This document shows positions 7,300 to 14,100 of a stretch of DNA of 19,318 nt, piece by piece. Source of the stretch: Leptolyngbyaceae cyanobacterium M65_K2018_010 (GTDB taxonomy: Bacteria > Cyanobacteriota > Cyanobacteriia > Phormidesmidales > Phormidesmidaceae). Below the pieces are notes generated by a model. The model was not told the DNA's origin. It made no database searches and was given only the letters and a program-made list of their open reading frames with translations. Within the stretch, counting starts at the first letter, position 1. Each line of letters begins with the position of its first letter. The stretch is taken from the NCBI GenBank assembly GCA_015295885.1, contig DVEE01000118.1, positions 1 through 19,318 on the forward strand, read 5' to 3'. The position numbers and the translations under genes are program-made.

Positions 7300-8673
7300 T
7301 TATCGGGATTTGGGTTGATCGGCCAGTTGCTGAGCTATGGCCCGGTGCTGACCCAACAAATCGGTCAGGTCGAGGCTAACGAGCCCCTCGGGGTTGAGCA
7401 CCTCTCGACCATTGATGAAACTGTAATCAACCCGATCAACCGGGCAGAAGATCAGGGCGGCCACCGGATCGTAGGCCGTTCCCGACAGGGTGAGGCGGTC
7501 TAAATCAACGGCGACAAAATCGGCCGCCATGCCCGGAGCTAAAGCCCCAATGTCATCCCGGCCCAGCACCCTAGCCCCACCGATGGTCGCCAGTTCCAGG
7601 GCCTCGCGGGCGGTCAGGGCGCCGGGGTCTTCCTCTCTGACCCGTGCCATCAAAAAGGCCTGGCGGGCTTCCCCCAGCAGGTGGCTGCCATCGTTAGAGG
7701 CGGAGCCATCTACCCCCAACCCCACGGGCACCTGGTGATTGAGCATTTTGCGAATCGGGGCCATGCCACTGGCCAGGCGCATATTGCTGCAGGGGCAGTG
7801 GGCCACCCCGGTACCGGTTTGGCCGAAACTTTGAATGGCCCTATCGTCTAGTTTCACGCAGTGGGCATGCCAGACGTCATCACCCAGCCATCCCACCGAG
7901 GCGGCGTAGTCTCCGGGGGTGAGCCCAAAGGTGTGGAGGCTGTAGTCCACATCGGAGTTATTCTCGGCCAGATGGGTATGCAGCCGCACCCCGGGATAGG
8001 AGCGGGCCAGCGCCGCTGACTCCCGCATCAAGTCCGTAGAGACGCTAAAGGGAGAACAGGGGGCCAGGGTAAGGCGCAGCATGGAGTAACGGCGATTATC
8101 GTGGTACTGCTCGATCAGGCGCTGGGAATCCTTGAGAATAGCGGCCTCAGATTCCACCACTGAATCGGGCGGCAACCCTCCCTGACTCTGGCCCACACTC
8201 ATGCTGCCCCGACTGGCATGGAAACGCAGGCCAATCTCCTGCACGGCCTCAATTTCATCGTCCAGGGTACAGTGATTGGGAAATAGGTAAAGGTGATCGC
8301 TGGCTGTGGTGCAACCGGAGTAAATCAGCTCGGCGGCGGCCACCTGGGCACTGAGACGAATGGCCCGGGGGGTTAAGTGCTGCCAGAGGGGATAAAGGGT
8401 ACTCAACCAGTCAAATAGGGATGAGTTTTGGGCCCCTGGCACCACCCGAGTTAGGGTTTGGAAAAAGTGATGGTGGGTGTTGACCAGCCCTGGTAGCACC
8501 AGGTAACGATCGCCCAGGTCTAACACTCGGTCCGCCTGATCGGGCAGCTCGGCGGTCGCCCCGACCTGCTCGATCACATGGTCTCGAATAAACAGGCCGC
8601 CTTGACGGATTTCCCGCCGTTGCCCATCCAGGGTAATCAGCGTATGGCAGTTTTTGACTAGAAGCGTAGACAC
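7300..8673 (-). CDS. Metal-dependent amidohydrolase, 8-oxoguanine deaminase-like
   Basis: A 457-residue cytoplasmic deaminase of the AtzB/TrzN/guanine-deaminase group. It shows the two-part fold: N- and C-terminal beta-sandwich segments around a metal-binding barrel. Metal ligands visible are the HxH in LPGLVNTHHHFFQTLTR (His67 and His69), His234 in LHTHLAEN, His271 in WHAHCV and Asp322 in GLGVDGSASND. The HHHFFQTLTR stretch and following LFDWLSTLYPLW are typical of proteins annotated as 8-oxoguanine deaminase, which convert 8-oxoguanine to urate and ammonia; s-triazine hydrolases are close relatives, so substrate is inferred. The start is GTG at 8673, which gives the expected MSTLLVKN beginning. 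An aldehyde dehydrogenase gene lies 106 bases upstream on the same strand, but a separate promoter is likely in between. Confidence 0.9.
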   Translation of the reverse strand: MSTLLVKNCHTLITLDGQRREIRQGGLFIRDHVIEQVGATAELPDQADRVLDLGDRYLVLPGLVNTHHHFFQTLTRVVPGAQNSSLFDWLSTLYPLWQHLTPRAIRLSAQVAAAELIYSGCTTASDHLYLFPNHCTLDDEIEAVQEIGLRFHASRGSMSVGQSQGGLPPDSVVESEAAILKDSQRLIEQYHDNRRYSMLRLTLAPCSPFSVSTDLMRESAALARSYPGVRLHTHLAENNSDVDYSLHTFGLTPGDYAASVGWLGDDVWHAHCVKLDDRAIQSFGQTGTGVAHCPCSNMRLASGMAPIRKMLNHQVPVGLGVDGSASNDGSHLLGEARQAFLMARVREEDPGALTAREALELATIGGARVLGRDDIGALAPGMAADFVAVDLDRLTLSGTAYDPVAALIFCPVDRVDYSFINGREVLNPEGLVSLDLTDLLGQHRAIAQQLADQPKSR

Positions 8674-8707
8674 AGCGGCAGGTTTCCGTGGAAAAAGGAT
8701 GGCTGCT

Positions 8708-8716
8708 ACTATACCA
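8708..8716 (-). promoter_or_regulatory. Candidate extended -10 promoter for the deaminase
   Basis: On the minus strand TGGTATAGT (8716-8708) matches an extended -10 (TGnTATAAT) at eight of nine bases, counting the free position. Transcription would begin near 8701, about 27 bases before the GTG start. A tandem ATGCCAAT repeat lies just upstream at 8747-8764 and could be an operator. Confidence 0.4.
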
Positions 8717-8746
8717 GCCCTTGCTTCGGCACCGCTGTTTTCCTTT

Positions 8747-8764
8747 ATGCCAATATGCCAATAT
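8747..8764. repeat. Short tandem repeat upstream of the deaminase
   Basis: The eight-base unit ATGCCAAT occurs twice in tandem, plus two further bases, in the 106-base gap between the aldehyde dehydrogenase and deaminase genes. It could be simple slippage or a binding site near the deaminase promoter. Confidence 0.6.
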
Positions 8765-8779
8765 CCGGTTTAGCCTAGG

Positions 8780-10168
8780 CTAGGCCAGCCCGATAAACCG
8801 CTTGAACAGTTGCACCTTACCCGCGTAGGGGGGATAGCGCCAGTTCATGTCCAGCCAAAAGGGCTTTTTGAGCACCCCCTTGAGGTGGGAGAAGGTCTCA
8901 AAACTGTGTCTGCCGTGGTAGACGCCCATGCCGCTAGGGCCTACCCCGCCAAAGGGCAAATCCCACACGGCCACCTGCAAGATCACATCGTTGAGGCACA
9001 CTGACCCAGCCGTGGTTTGCTGCAGGATCCGCTGTTGGATCTGGGGATTACGGGAAAACAGGTAAAGGGCCAGGGGTTTAGGCCGTTGATTCAAGCTTGC
9101 GATCGCCTCGTCCAGGTGGTTGTAGGTAAGAATGGGCAGAATGGGGCCAAATATTTCCTCCTGCATGATTGGGTCTGCCCAGGTCACACCGTCGAGGAGG
9201 GTCGGATCTAGGTAACGTTCGGCCCGATTGTAGTTGCCCCCGGCCAGCACAGTCCCCGGCTGGAGTAAACCCACCAGGCGATCGAATTGGTGCTGATTAA
9301 CAATGCGGGCGTAATCGGGGCTAGCGGCCGGATCCTCGCCATAGCAAAGCTTTAGGCGCTGTTTCAGGGCAGTCACCAGGGCTGGCTTGATAGCGGTATG
9401 CACCAATAAATAGTCTGGGGCTACACAGGTTTGCCCGGCGTTGAGAAATTTACCCCAAATAATCCGCCGGGCCGTGACCTCCAGGTCAATGTCCGTATCG
9501 ACGATGCAGGGGCTTTTGCCCCCCAACTCTAGGGTGACTGGGGTCAGGTGGGCCGCCGCCGCCTGCATCACCAGCTTGCCGACCCGCTCACCACCGGTAA
9601 AGAAAATGTGGTCAAACTTTTCTGCCAGCAGGGCCTGGGCCGTTTCAGCCCCCCCTTCGACCAGGGCCACGTAGGCGGGGTCAAAGGTAGCCTGGATTAA
9701 CTGGGCTAGTACGGCTGAGGTGGCCGGGGCCAGTTCTGAAGGTTTGAGGAGGGCACAATTGCCGGCTGCTATGGCCCCAATCAGGGGGGAGATGAGCAGT
9801 TGAAAGGGGTAATTCCAGGGGCCGAGGATGAGGACCACCCCCAGCGGTTCCGGTTGTACCCAGGCGGCCCCCGGTCGTTGGTTGAGGGGCAGGGCCACGG
9901 GTTGCCGCTTGACCCAGCCGGGCAAATGGCGAATCACGTAGTCCAGCTCGCTCAGGGTACCCACCTCAAAGTAGCCCTCAAATTCGGGCCGGCCTAGGTC
10001 CTGGGAAACCGCTGCCACAATCTCGGCTTGATAATCCACAATGGCCTGCCGCAGTCGTTTCAGTTGGGTGAGCCGAAAGCCCAGGTCACGGGTGGCCGCC
10101 GTGGCCCAAAACTGGCGCTGGGTTTGGACCATATCGGCCAGGGGGAGGGGTGCCATCGTGAGAGTCAT
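8780..10168 (-). CDS. Aldehyde dehydrogenase, class 3-like, NAD(P)-dependent
   Basis: Oxidises aldehydes to acids; cyanobacterial proteins of this type act on fatty aldehydes and are linked to hydrocarbon and fatty-acid turnover. The 462 residues include the cofactor-site GPWNYPFQL (Asn119), the general-base glutamate in VTLELGGKSP (Glu214) and the catalytic cysteine in NAGQTCVAPDY (Cys248). The EEIFGPILP and FGGVGPSGMG motifs follow. The short N-terminus and the conserved C-terminal region (HSFETFSHLKGVL, then hydrophobic residues and FKRFIG) fit the class 3/fatty-aldehyde group. The ATG at 10168 has AAGG eight bases upstream. It is divergent from the DUF1499 gene and followed by the deaminase. 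Family is secure, substrate is inferred. Confidence 0.93.
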   Translation of the reverse strand: MTLTMAPLPLADMVQTQRQFWATAATRDLGFRLTQLKRLRQAIVDYQAEIVAAVSQDLGRPEFEGYFEVGTLSELDYVIRHLPGWVKRQPVALPLNQRPGAAWVQPEPLGVVLILGPWNYPFQLLISPLIGAIAAGNCALLKPSELAPATSAVLAQLIQATFDPAYVALVEGGAETAQALLAEKFDHIFFTGGERVGKLVMQAAAAHLTPVTLELGGKSPCIVDTDIDLEVTARRIIWGKFLNAGQTCVAPDYLLVHTAIKPALVTALKQRLKLCYGEDPAASPDYARIVNQHQFDRLVGLLQPGTVLAGGNYNRAERYLDPTLLDGVTWADPIMQEEIFGPILPILTYNHLDEAIASLNQRPKPLALYLFSRNPQIQQRILQQTTAGSVCLNDVILQVAVWDLPFGGVGPSGMGVYHGRHSFETFSHLKGVLKKPFWLDMNWRYPPYAGKVQLFKRFIGLA

Positions 10169-10321
10169 GGAGTTGCCTTGAGTGTTAAGTTTTTTTAATC
10201 CTACAAAAGTTATTGGCCTGGGACCAGCCTGCCCAGGCGAGGATCTACCGATGCTGTACGGGCAAAACCCATGGGGCCAGTCGGTGATAATGGTAGAGAC
10301 CCTAAGCTCATCTCCATTGCC
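10169..10321. promoter_or_regulatory. Divergent region between aldehyde dehydrogenase and DUF1499 genes
   Basis: A 153-base region with a T-run next to the aldehyde dehydrogenase start. Candidate -10 hexamers are TAGGAT on the minus strand (10203-10198) and GATAAT on the plus strand (10286-10291). The latter would start transcription near 10298, consistent with a DUF1499 start at 10322 rather than the earlier in-frame ATG at 10271. Confidence 0.35.
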
Positions 10322-10852
10322 ATGCCCATGCTGTTATCTATGGCCCAACGAATCGCCGCGATCGCGCTGATCCTGGGCCTATGGCTCGGTTCGGTGGGGC
10401 CTGTGCAGGCCGCCGCCGGCAATGCTTCGCCCCTGGCCGTCCTACCCTTTCTCGGCGACCGATTCGCCGGCCAACGCCCAGCCAACCTCGGAGTGCGGGA
10501 TGGACACCTGGCTGCCTGTCCAGCCTCGCCCAACTGCGTGGTCAGCCAGGGGGCTACCGATGCGGTCCATGCCATTGAACCTCTGCCCTACGAGGGTGAT
10601 CCGGCTAGGGCTATGGCCCGCCTGGAAGCGATCCTACGTGCCCTCCCCCGCACGGCCATTATCGAACGCCGGGATGATTACCTCTATGCGGAGTTTACTA
10701 GCCGGTGGATGGGTTACGTGGATGACGGGGAATTCTATCTGGACCCCAAGGCTTCAGTGATACAAGTACGCTCGGCCTCTCGACTGGGGGAATCAGACCT
10801 AGGGGTAAACCGTAACCGGATCGAAGCTATTCGCAGTGCCTTTGCCGTCTGA
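10322..10852 (+). CDS. DUF1499 family protein with signal peptide
   Basis: A 176-residue protein of the DUF1499 family, whose function is not known. After the ATG at 10322 comes a hydrophobic segment (IAAIALILGLWLGSVGPVQA) with an AxA-type cleavage site, so the protein is probably exported to the periplasm or thylakoid lumen. The mature part contains the family motifs LGVRDGHLAACPASPNCVVSQ (two cysteines eight residues apart), a central domain with LEAILRALPR, and the C-terminal SRLGESDLGVNRNRIEAIR. Another ATG at 10271 is in frame, but it would bury the signal peptide and overlap the likely promoter. Cyanobacterial DUF1499 proteins are common, and no neighbour suggests a role. Confidence 0.88.
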   Translation: MPMLLSMAQRIAAIALILGLWLGSVGPVQAAAGNASPLAVLPFLGDRFAGQRPANLGVRDGHLAACPASPNCVVSQGATDAVHAIEPLPYEGDPARAMARLEAILRALPRTAIIERRDDYLYAEFTSRWMGYVDDGEFYLDPKASVIQVRSASRLGESDLGVNRNRIEAIRSAFAV

Positions 10853-11006
10853 GTCACCGCTCCCTGGTCAAGAGCTGTGTTTAACTAGGCATCAACAGTG
10901 AGTTCGGGTGCTGCGCCGCTCGGCTGAGCGGCTCACGACAAAGCCTTCAGGCCGGGCAGGCCCACCGGCATCGCCTATTTAATTGCTCCCACCGACTTAA
11001 CCTTAC
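10853..11006. other. Convergent gap between DUF1499 and crtB genes
   Basis: A 154-base gap where two genes end head-on. A perfect 7-bp hairpin with a 4-base loop (GCCGCTC 10915-10921, GAGCGGC 10926-10932) could serve as a terminator for either strand, although no T-run follows on either side. Confidence 0.4.
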
Positions 11007-11933
11007 TTACATCACCCTGGCCTTGATCAGGGCGCCGGGGAGAGTGAGCAGCTTGCGCAGAGAGGGAACGTAGGCCCGCCGAGCAAAGACATCGTAGTCA
11101 TTTTCCTCAATCACATCCAGAATCTGGCGATAGAGGTCTAGGGCCGACCACACCGGCCACCGGGCATCGGGACTGAGCAGGCGAATCCCCGTCTCAGCCT
11201 CGGCATAAAATTGACGGGCGCGGCGAATTTGAAAGGCCATCAGCGATCGCCAACGGTCGTCGATTACCCCAGCGATTAGATCGGCCTCGGTGTAATCAAA
11301 CCGCTGTAGATCCTCGAGGGGAAGATAAATACGGCCCCGCCGGGCATCTTCCCCCACATCCCGCAAAATATTGGTGAGTTGATTGGCAATTCCCAGGGCA
11401 ATCGCCTGTTGGGTCGGGTCCGAATCTGCCTGGCGATACCACGGCGCGGTTTGCAACTGGCGGTCTACGCCCATCACTGTGGTAGACATGAGGCCAACAG
11501 TACCGGCTACTCGATAGCAATAGAGTTCCAACTCTTCAAAGGTTTCGTAGCGAGACCGGTGCAGATCCATGCGCTGCCCGGCAATCATATCCCTAAAGGG
11601 CTGAATATCCAGAGGAAACTGCTCCAGGGTATCGACCAGGGCAACATCCTCATCATCCACCGGGCAGCCAGCAAAAATCGATTCCAACTGGGCTTCCCAG
11701 CGGTCCAGGGTCTTTTCGCTGGTAAACTGCGCCTGGGGACCATCCACCAGTTCATCGGTTCTACGACACCACACATAGATGGCCCAGATAGCTCGGCGCT
11801 TGGCCGGTGCCATCAGTAGTGTACCCGTGTAAAAGGTCTTGGAATACTTGGCTGTCACCTGGCGGCATAGCTCGTAGGCGTCCTCAACGGAGGAGGAGGA
11901 GTGGCTGGGAGGAGAATCAGTCAGTTGCAGCAT
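11007..11933 (-). CDS. crtB: Phytoene synthase
   Basis: CrtB condenses two geranylgeranyl diphosphates to phytoene, the first committed step of carotenoid synthesis, at the membrane surface. The 308 residues have both aspartate-rich substrate motifs: DELVD (60-64) and DVGED (192-196, in NILRDVGEDARRGRIYLP). The conserved MDLHRSRY (122-129) and the N-terminal YSKTFYTGTLLM are also present. I start at ATG 11933, since the codon before it is a TTG that would only add one residue; MLQL is the usual cyanobacterial start. In many cyanobacteria phytoene desaturase (pds/crtP) lies directly upstream in one operon. Here the upstream region is a gap and then glyA on the other strand, so crtB stands alone with its own promoter. 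Confidence 0.97.
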   Translation of the reverse strand: MLQLTDSPPSHSSSSVEDAYELCRQVTAKYSKTFYTGTLLMAPAKRRAIWAIYVWCRRTDELVDGPQAQFTSEKTLDRWEAQLESIFAGCPVDDEDVALVDTLEQFPLDIQPFRDMIAGQRMDLHRSRYETFEELELYCYRVAGTVGLMSTTVMGVDRQLQTAPWYRQADSDPTQQAIALGIANQLTNILRDVGEDARRGRIYLPLEDLQRFDYTEADLIAGVIDDRWRSLMAFQIRRARQFYAEAETGIRLLSPDARWPVWSALDLYRQILDVIEENDYDVFARRAYVPSLRKLLTLPGALIKARVM

Positions 11934-11937
11934 CAAT

Positions 11938-11967
11938 ATCTCAAACTGAAGAAGGTAAATCTCAAAC
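11938..11967 (-). repeat. Two direct repeats of GTTTGAGAT next to the crtB start
   Basis: On the minus strand GTTTGAGAT occurs at 11967-11959 and again at 11946-11938. The copies are exactly 21 bases apart, two helical turns, with the second ending five bases before the crtB ATG. The sequence could be a binding site or part of the translation start region; GAG in the nearer copy may serve as the ribosome site. Confidence 0.6.
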
Positions 11968-12257
11968 CGACTACAGGCGTAATTTGCTTAAACTAGCCTC
12001 TCACAACTGCACACCTCTTGGGCAAAATAGCTGAAATTAGAGCAATGCTACCCAGACTTCGCCCTAATGTCCTGCTTGCAGCCAACCAGAGCCCCATCGG
12101 CTCATTAGGCTGGCCTTGCCGGTTGTCGGTTAGCCCCGATCTGTAAGGAGCGTCCATGCTCTAACCTTTCGGCCCGTCCAGCTCTGCCCCCAACCAGTTG
12201 TCCTGCACCTAACTGGCCAACAACCATTGCTTCAGAGGCAAAAGAAAGGCACGCTTG

Positions 12258-12279
12258 ATTATATGTTGCAAACTGTAAC
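12258..12279 (-). promoter_or_regulatory. Candidate crtB promoter with HLR1 (RpaB)-like site
   Basis: On the minus strand the perfect -10 TATAAT lies at 12263-12258. Overlapping its upstream edge are two octamers resembling the HLR1 half-site: GTTACAGT (12279-12272, seven of eight positions) and GCAACATA (12269-12262, six of eight), separated by two bases as in HLR1. No -35 match is present. A transcript from here would have a leader of roughly 318 bases before crtB. RpaB binding is inferred from the motif only. Confidence 0.4.
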
Positions 12280-12517
12280 ATTTGTTTGCGAATTCGGGCA
12301 GGCCCACTGCCCCATGCCTGGCCCAAATCCCTCACTACCTAAATCAGGTCTAGCCCAGATAAAATAGGCAGGGGGTTCCAGTCCTCGGCCTGGCCGGAGA
12401 TGGGGAGCCATGGGGTTTACCTCAAGCCTCGACGCGAACAGCCCTAGCAAGGGTGGGGGTGCCTATACAGATGTTGATATTGCCAATGGTTATATAGATT
12501 TTTCGGGAGCCTTGCCT

Positions 12518-13801
12518 GTGCCTCAAACTAATTTTGACTTTCTGGTTCAATCTGATCCTCTTCTGGCCGATATTTTGCAGCGAGAGCTGCAGCGCCAGCG
12601 CGATCACCTAGAGCTCATTGCCAGTGAAAACTTCACCTCGGCAGCGGTCCTAGCCGCCCAGGGCTCGGTCCTGACCAATAAATATGCGGAAGGGCTGCCC
12701 CGTAAGCGCTACTACGGCGGCTGTGCCTTGGTGGATGAAGCGGAGCAACTGGCTATTGATCGGGCGAAGGAGCTCTTTGGTGCCGCCCATGCCAATGTTC
12801 AACCTCACTCGGGTGCCCAGGCTAACTTCGCGGTTTTTCTGGCTTTGCTCCAACCCGGCGATCGGATCATGGGTATGGATTTGTCCCACGGCGGCCACCT
12901 CACCCATGGCTCCCCAGTCAACGTGTCTGGGAAATGGTTTAAGGTCTGCCAGTATGGCGTGAACCGGGAAACGGAACGGCTCGACTTCGATCAGATCCGC
13001 GCCCTGGCTTTGGAACATCGCCCCAAGTTGATTATTTGCGGCTATTCTGCCTATCCCCGCACGATTGACTTTGCCCAGTTTCGAGCCATTGCCGATGAAG
13101 TGGGGGCCTACCTGATGGCGGACATTGCCCACATTGCTGGATTGGTGGCCGCCGGGCTACATCCTAACCCAGTGCCTTACTGTGATGTGGTCACGACCAC
13201 CACCCACAAAACCCTGCGAGGGCCCCGAGGAGGGCTGATCCTCAGCCGGGATAGCGAATTGGGCAAAGCGCTGGATAAAGCGGTCTTTCCGGGTACCCAG
13301 GGAGGGCCTCTAGAGCATGTGATTGCCGCTAAGGCCGTGGCCTTTGGTGAGGCCCTCCGACCGGAGTTCCGCGCCTACTCAGCCCAGGTGATTGAAAATG
13401 CCCAACGGCTAGCGTCACAGTTGCAGCAACGGGGCTTCAAGGTGGTTTCCGACGGCACCGACAACCATCTGCTGCTGGTGGACCTGCGCTCCATTGGCAT
13501 GACCGGTAAGCAGGCCGATCAGCTCGTGAGCCAGGTGAATATCACGGCCAACAAAAATACAGTGCCCTACGATCCTGAGTCTCCCTTTGTGACCAGTGGC
13601 CTCCGCCTGGGATCGCCGGCCATGACAACCCGGGGGTTGGGCAGCGATGAGTTTGCGGCCATTGGCAATATCATCGCCGATCGGCTGTTGAATCCAGAAG
13701 ATGCTCAGATGGAGCAGGACTGTCGCGATCGCGTCGCAGCTCTTTGTGAGCGATTTCCCCTCTATCCCCACCTTGGCGGTCGCCTACCGGCCTTGGTTTA
13801 G
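12518..13801 (+). CDS. glyA: Serine hydroxymethyltransferase
   Basis: GlyA converts serine and tetrahydrofolate to glycine and methylene-tetrahydrofolate, using PLP; in cyanobacteria it also serves photorespiratory glycine recycling. From the GTG at 12518 the product is 427 residues, the usual cyanobacterial length, and begins with the conserved TNFDFLVQSDP. A ribosome site GGGAG (12505-12509) stands eight bases before this GTG. An in-frame ATG at 12410 would add 36 residues that are unlike the family. The PLP lysine is Lys231 in VTTTTHKTLRGPRGG, with Asp202 and His205 in MADIAHIAG; LIASENFTS (folate and substrate region) and QPHSGAQAN are intact. It is transcribed away from crtB. A strong nested hairpin follows 33 bases after the stop. 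Confidence 0.97.
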   Translation: MPQTNFDFLVQSDPLLADILQRELQRQRDHLELIASENFTSAAVLAAQGSVLTNKYAEGLPRKRYYGGCALVDEAEQLAIDRAKELFGAAHANVQPHSGAQANFAVFLALLQPGDRIMGMDLSHGGHLTHGSPVNVSGKWFKVCQYGVNRETERLDFDQIRALALEHRPKLIICGYSAYPRTIDFAQFRAIADEVGAYLMADIAHIAGLVAAGLHPNPVPYCDVVTTTTHKTLRGPRGGLILSRDSELGKALDKAVFPGTQGGPLEHVIAAKAVAFGEALRPEFRAYSAQVIENAQRLASQLQQRGFKVVSDGTDNHLLLVDLRSIGMTGKQADQLVSQVNITANKNTVPYDPESPFVTSGLRLGSPAMTTRGLGSDEFAAIGNIIADRLLNPEDAQMEQDCRDRVAALCERFPLYPHLGGRLPALV

Positions 13802-13834
13802 GCCGTAGCTAGGCCCAGCACCAGTGACATTGGC

Positions 13835-13909
13835 CAAAACTCCATGGAGAGTGACAGAAATTTAGGGTTCCTGCCCTTCATGATCTGTCATAATCTGCAT
13901 GGAGTTTTG
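13835..13909 (+). other. Long nested hairpin downstream of glyA
   Basis: The outer arms form 12 perfect pairs, CAAAACTCCATG (13835-13846) with CATGGAGTTTTG (13898-13909). After one G-G mismatch come AGA/TCT (13848-13850 with 13894-13896), a two-base bulge, a G-T wobble and TGACAGA/TCTGTCA (13852-13858 with 13884-13890). AGGG/CCCT (13864-13867 with 13874-13877) can close the tip. It begins 33 bases after glyA and lies about 190 bases before the next gene. It could be a two-way terminator (A4 and T4 at the outer ends), a structured RNA or a small palindromic repeat. Confidence 0.7.
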
Positions 13910-14100
13910 CTGTGGGGCTAAAAATCGCCTACCCTTAGGAGCCGCATCTAATGCCTGGCATGGGTTCTAGGCAGGGTGGGTGATGCCCCCCCAGCAGGGT
14001 CAACCTCGGGAACCTAGCTTGCTAGTGGGGCAAGCCGAGGGATGGGGTGAGCTAAAACTCGGTGTGGTGTTGTAGGAGTTTCTCCCATTTAGGAGTTCAG
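13910..14100 (+). promoter_or_regulatory. Leader region of the WecA-like gene
   Basis: It contains a second structured stretch: outer arms CCTCGG (14004-14009) and CCGAGG (14035-14040) enclose CTAGC/GCTAG (14014-14018 with 14021-14025). It ends in a clear ribosome site, AGGAG, a few bases before the ATG at 14101. No reliable promoter hexamers were found and no known riboswitch core was recognised. Confidence 0.4.

Larger units (their letters stand above)
11934..12517. promoter_or_regulatory. Long divergent control region between crtB and glyA
   Basis: About 584 bases separate the crtB and glyA starts, far more than other gaps here. It contains two phased repeats beside crtB (11938-11967), a hairpin (CCAGTT 12194-12199 with AACTGG 12211-12216), an HLR1-like site with TATAAT pointing at crtB (12258-12279), a -10-like TAAAAT toward glyA (12360-12365) and an A+T-rich segment just before the glyA GTG start (about 12464-12504). 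The frame from 12410 is open into glyA, but the residues it adds are not conserved. I see no independent gene. Confidence 0.55.

Noticed and set aside
10271..10321. DUF1499 start at ATG 10271
   Set aside because: It would place 17 unconserved residues before the signal peptide and overlap the likely promoter.
12145..12164. Minimal ORF ATG-CTC-TAA behind a perfect AAGGAG in the crtB-glyA gap
   Set aside because: A two-codon frame is easily met by chance, lies 350 bases from glyA and on the opposite strand from crtB; nothing links it to regulation.
14062..14100. Longer WecA-like protein from 14062
   Set aside because: The ATG at 14101 has AGGAG just upstream and gives the usual short N-terminus before the first helix.
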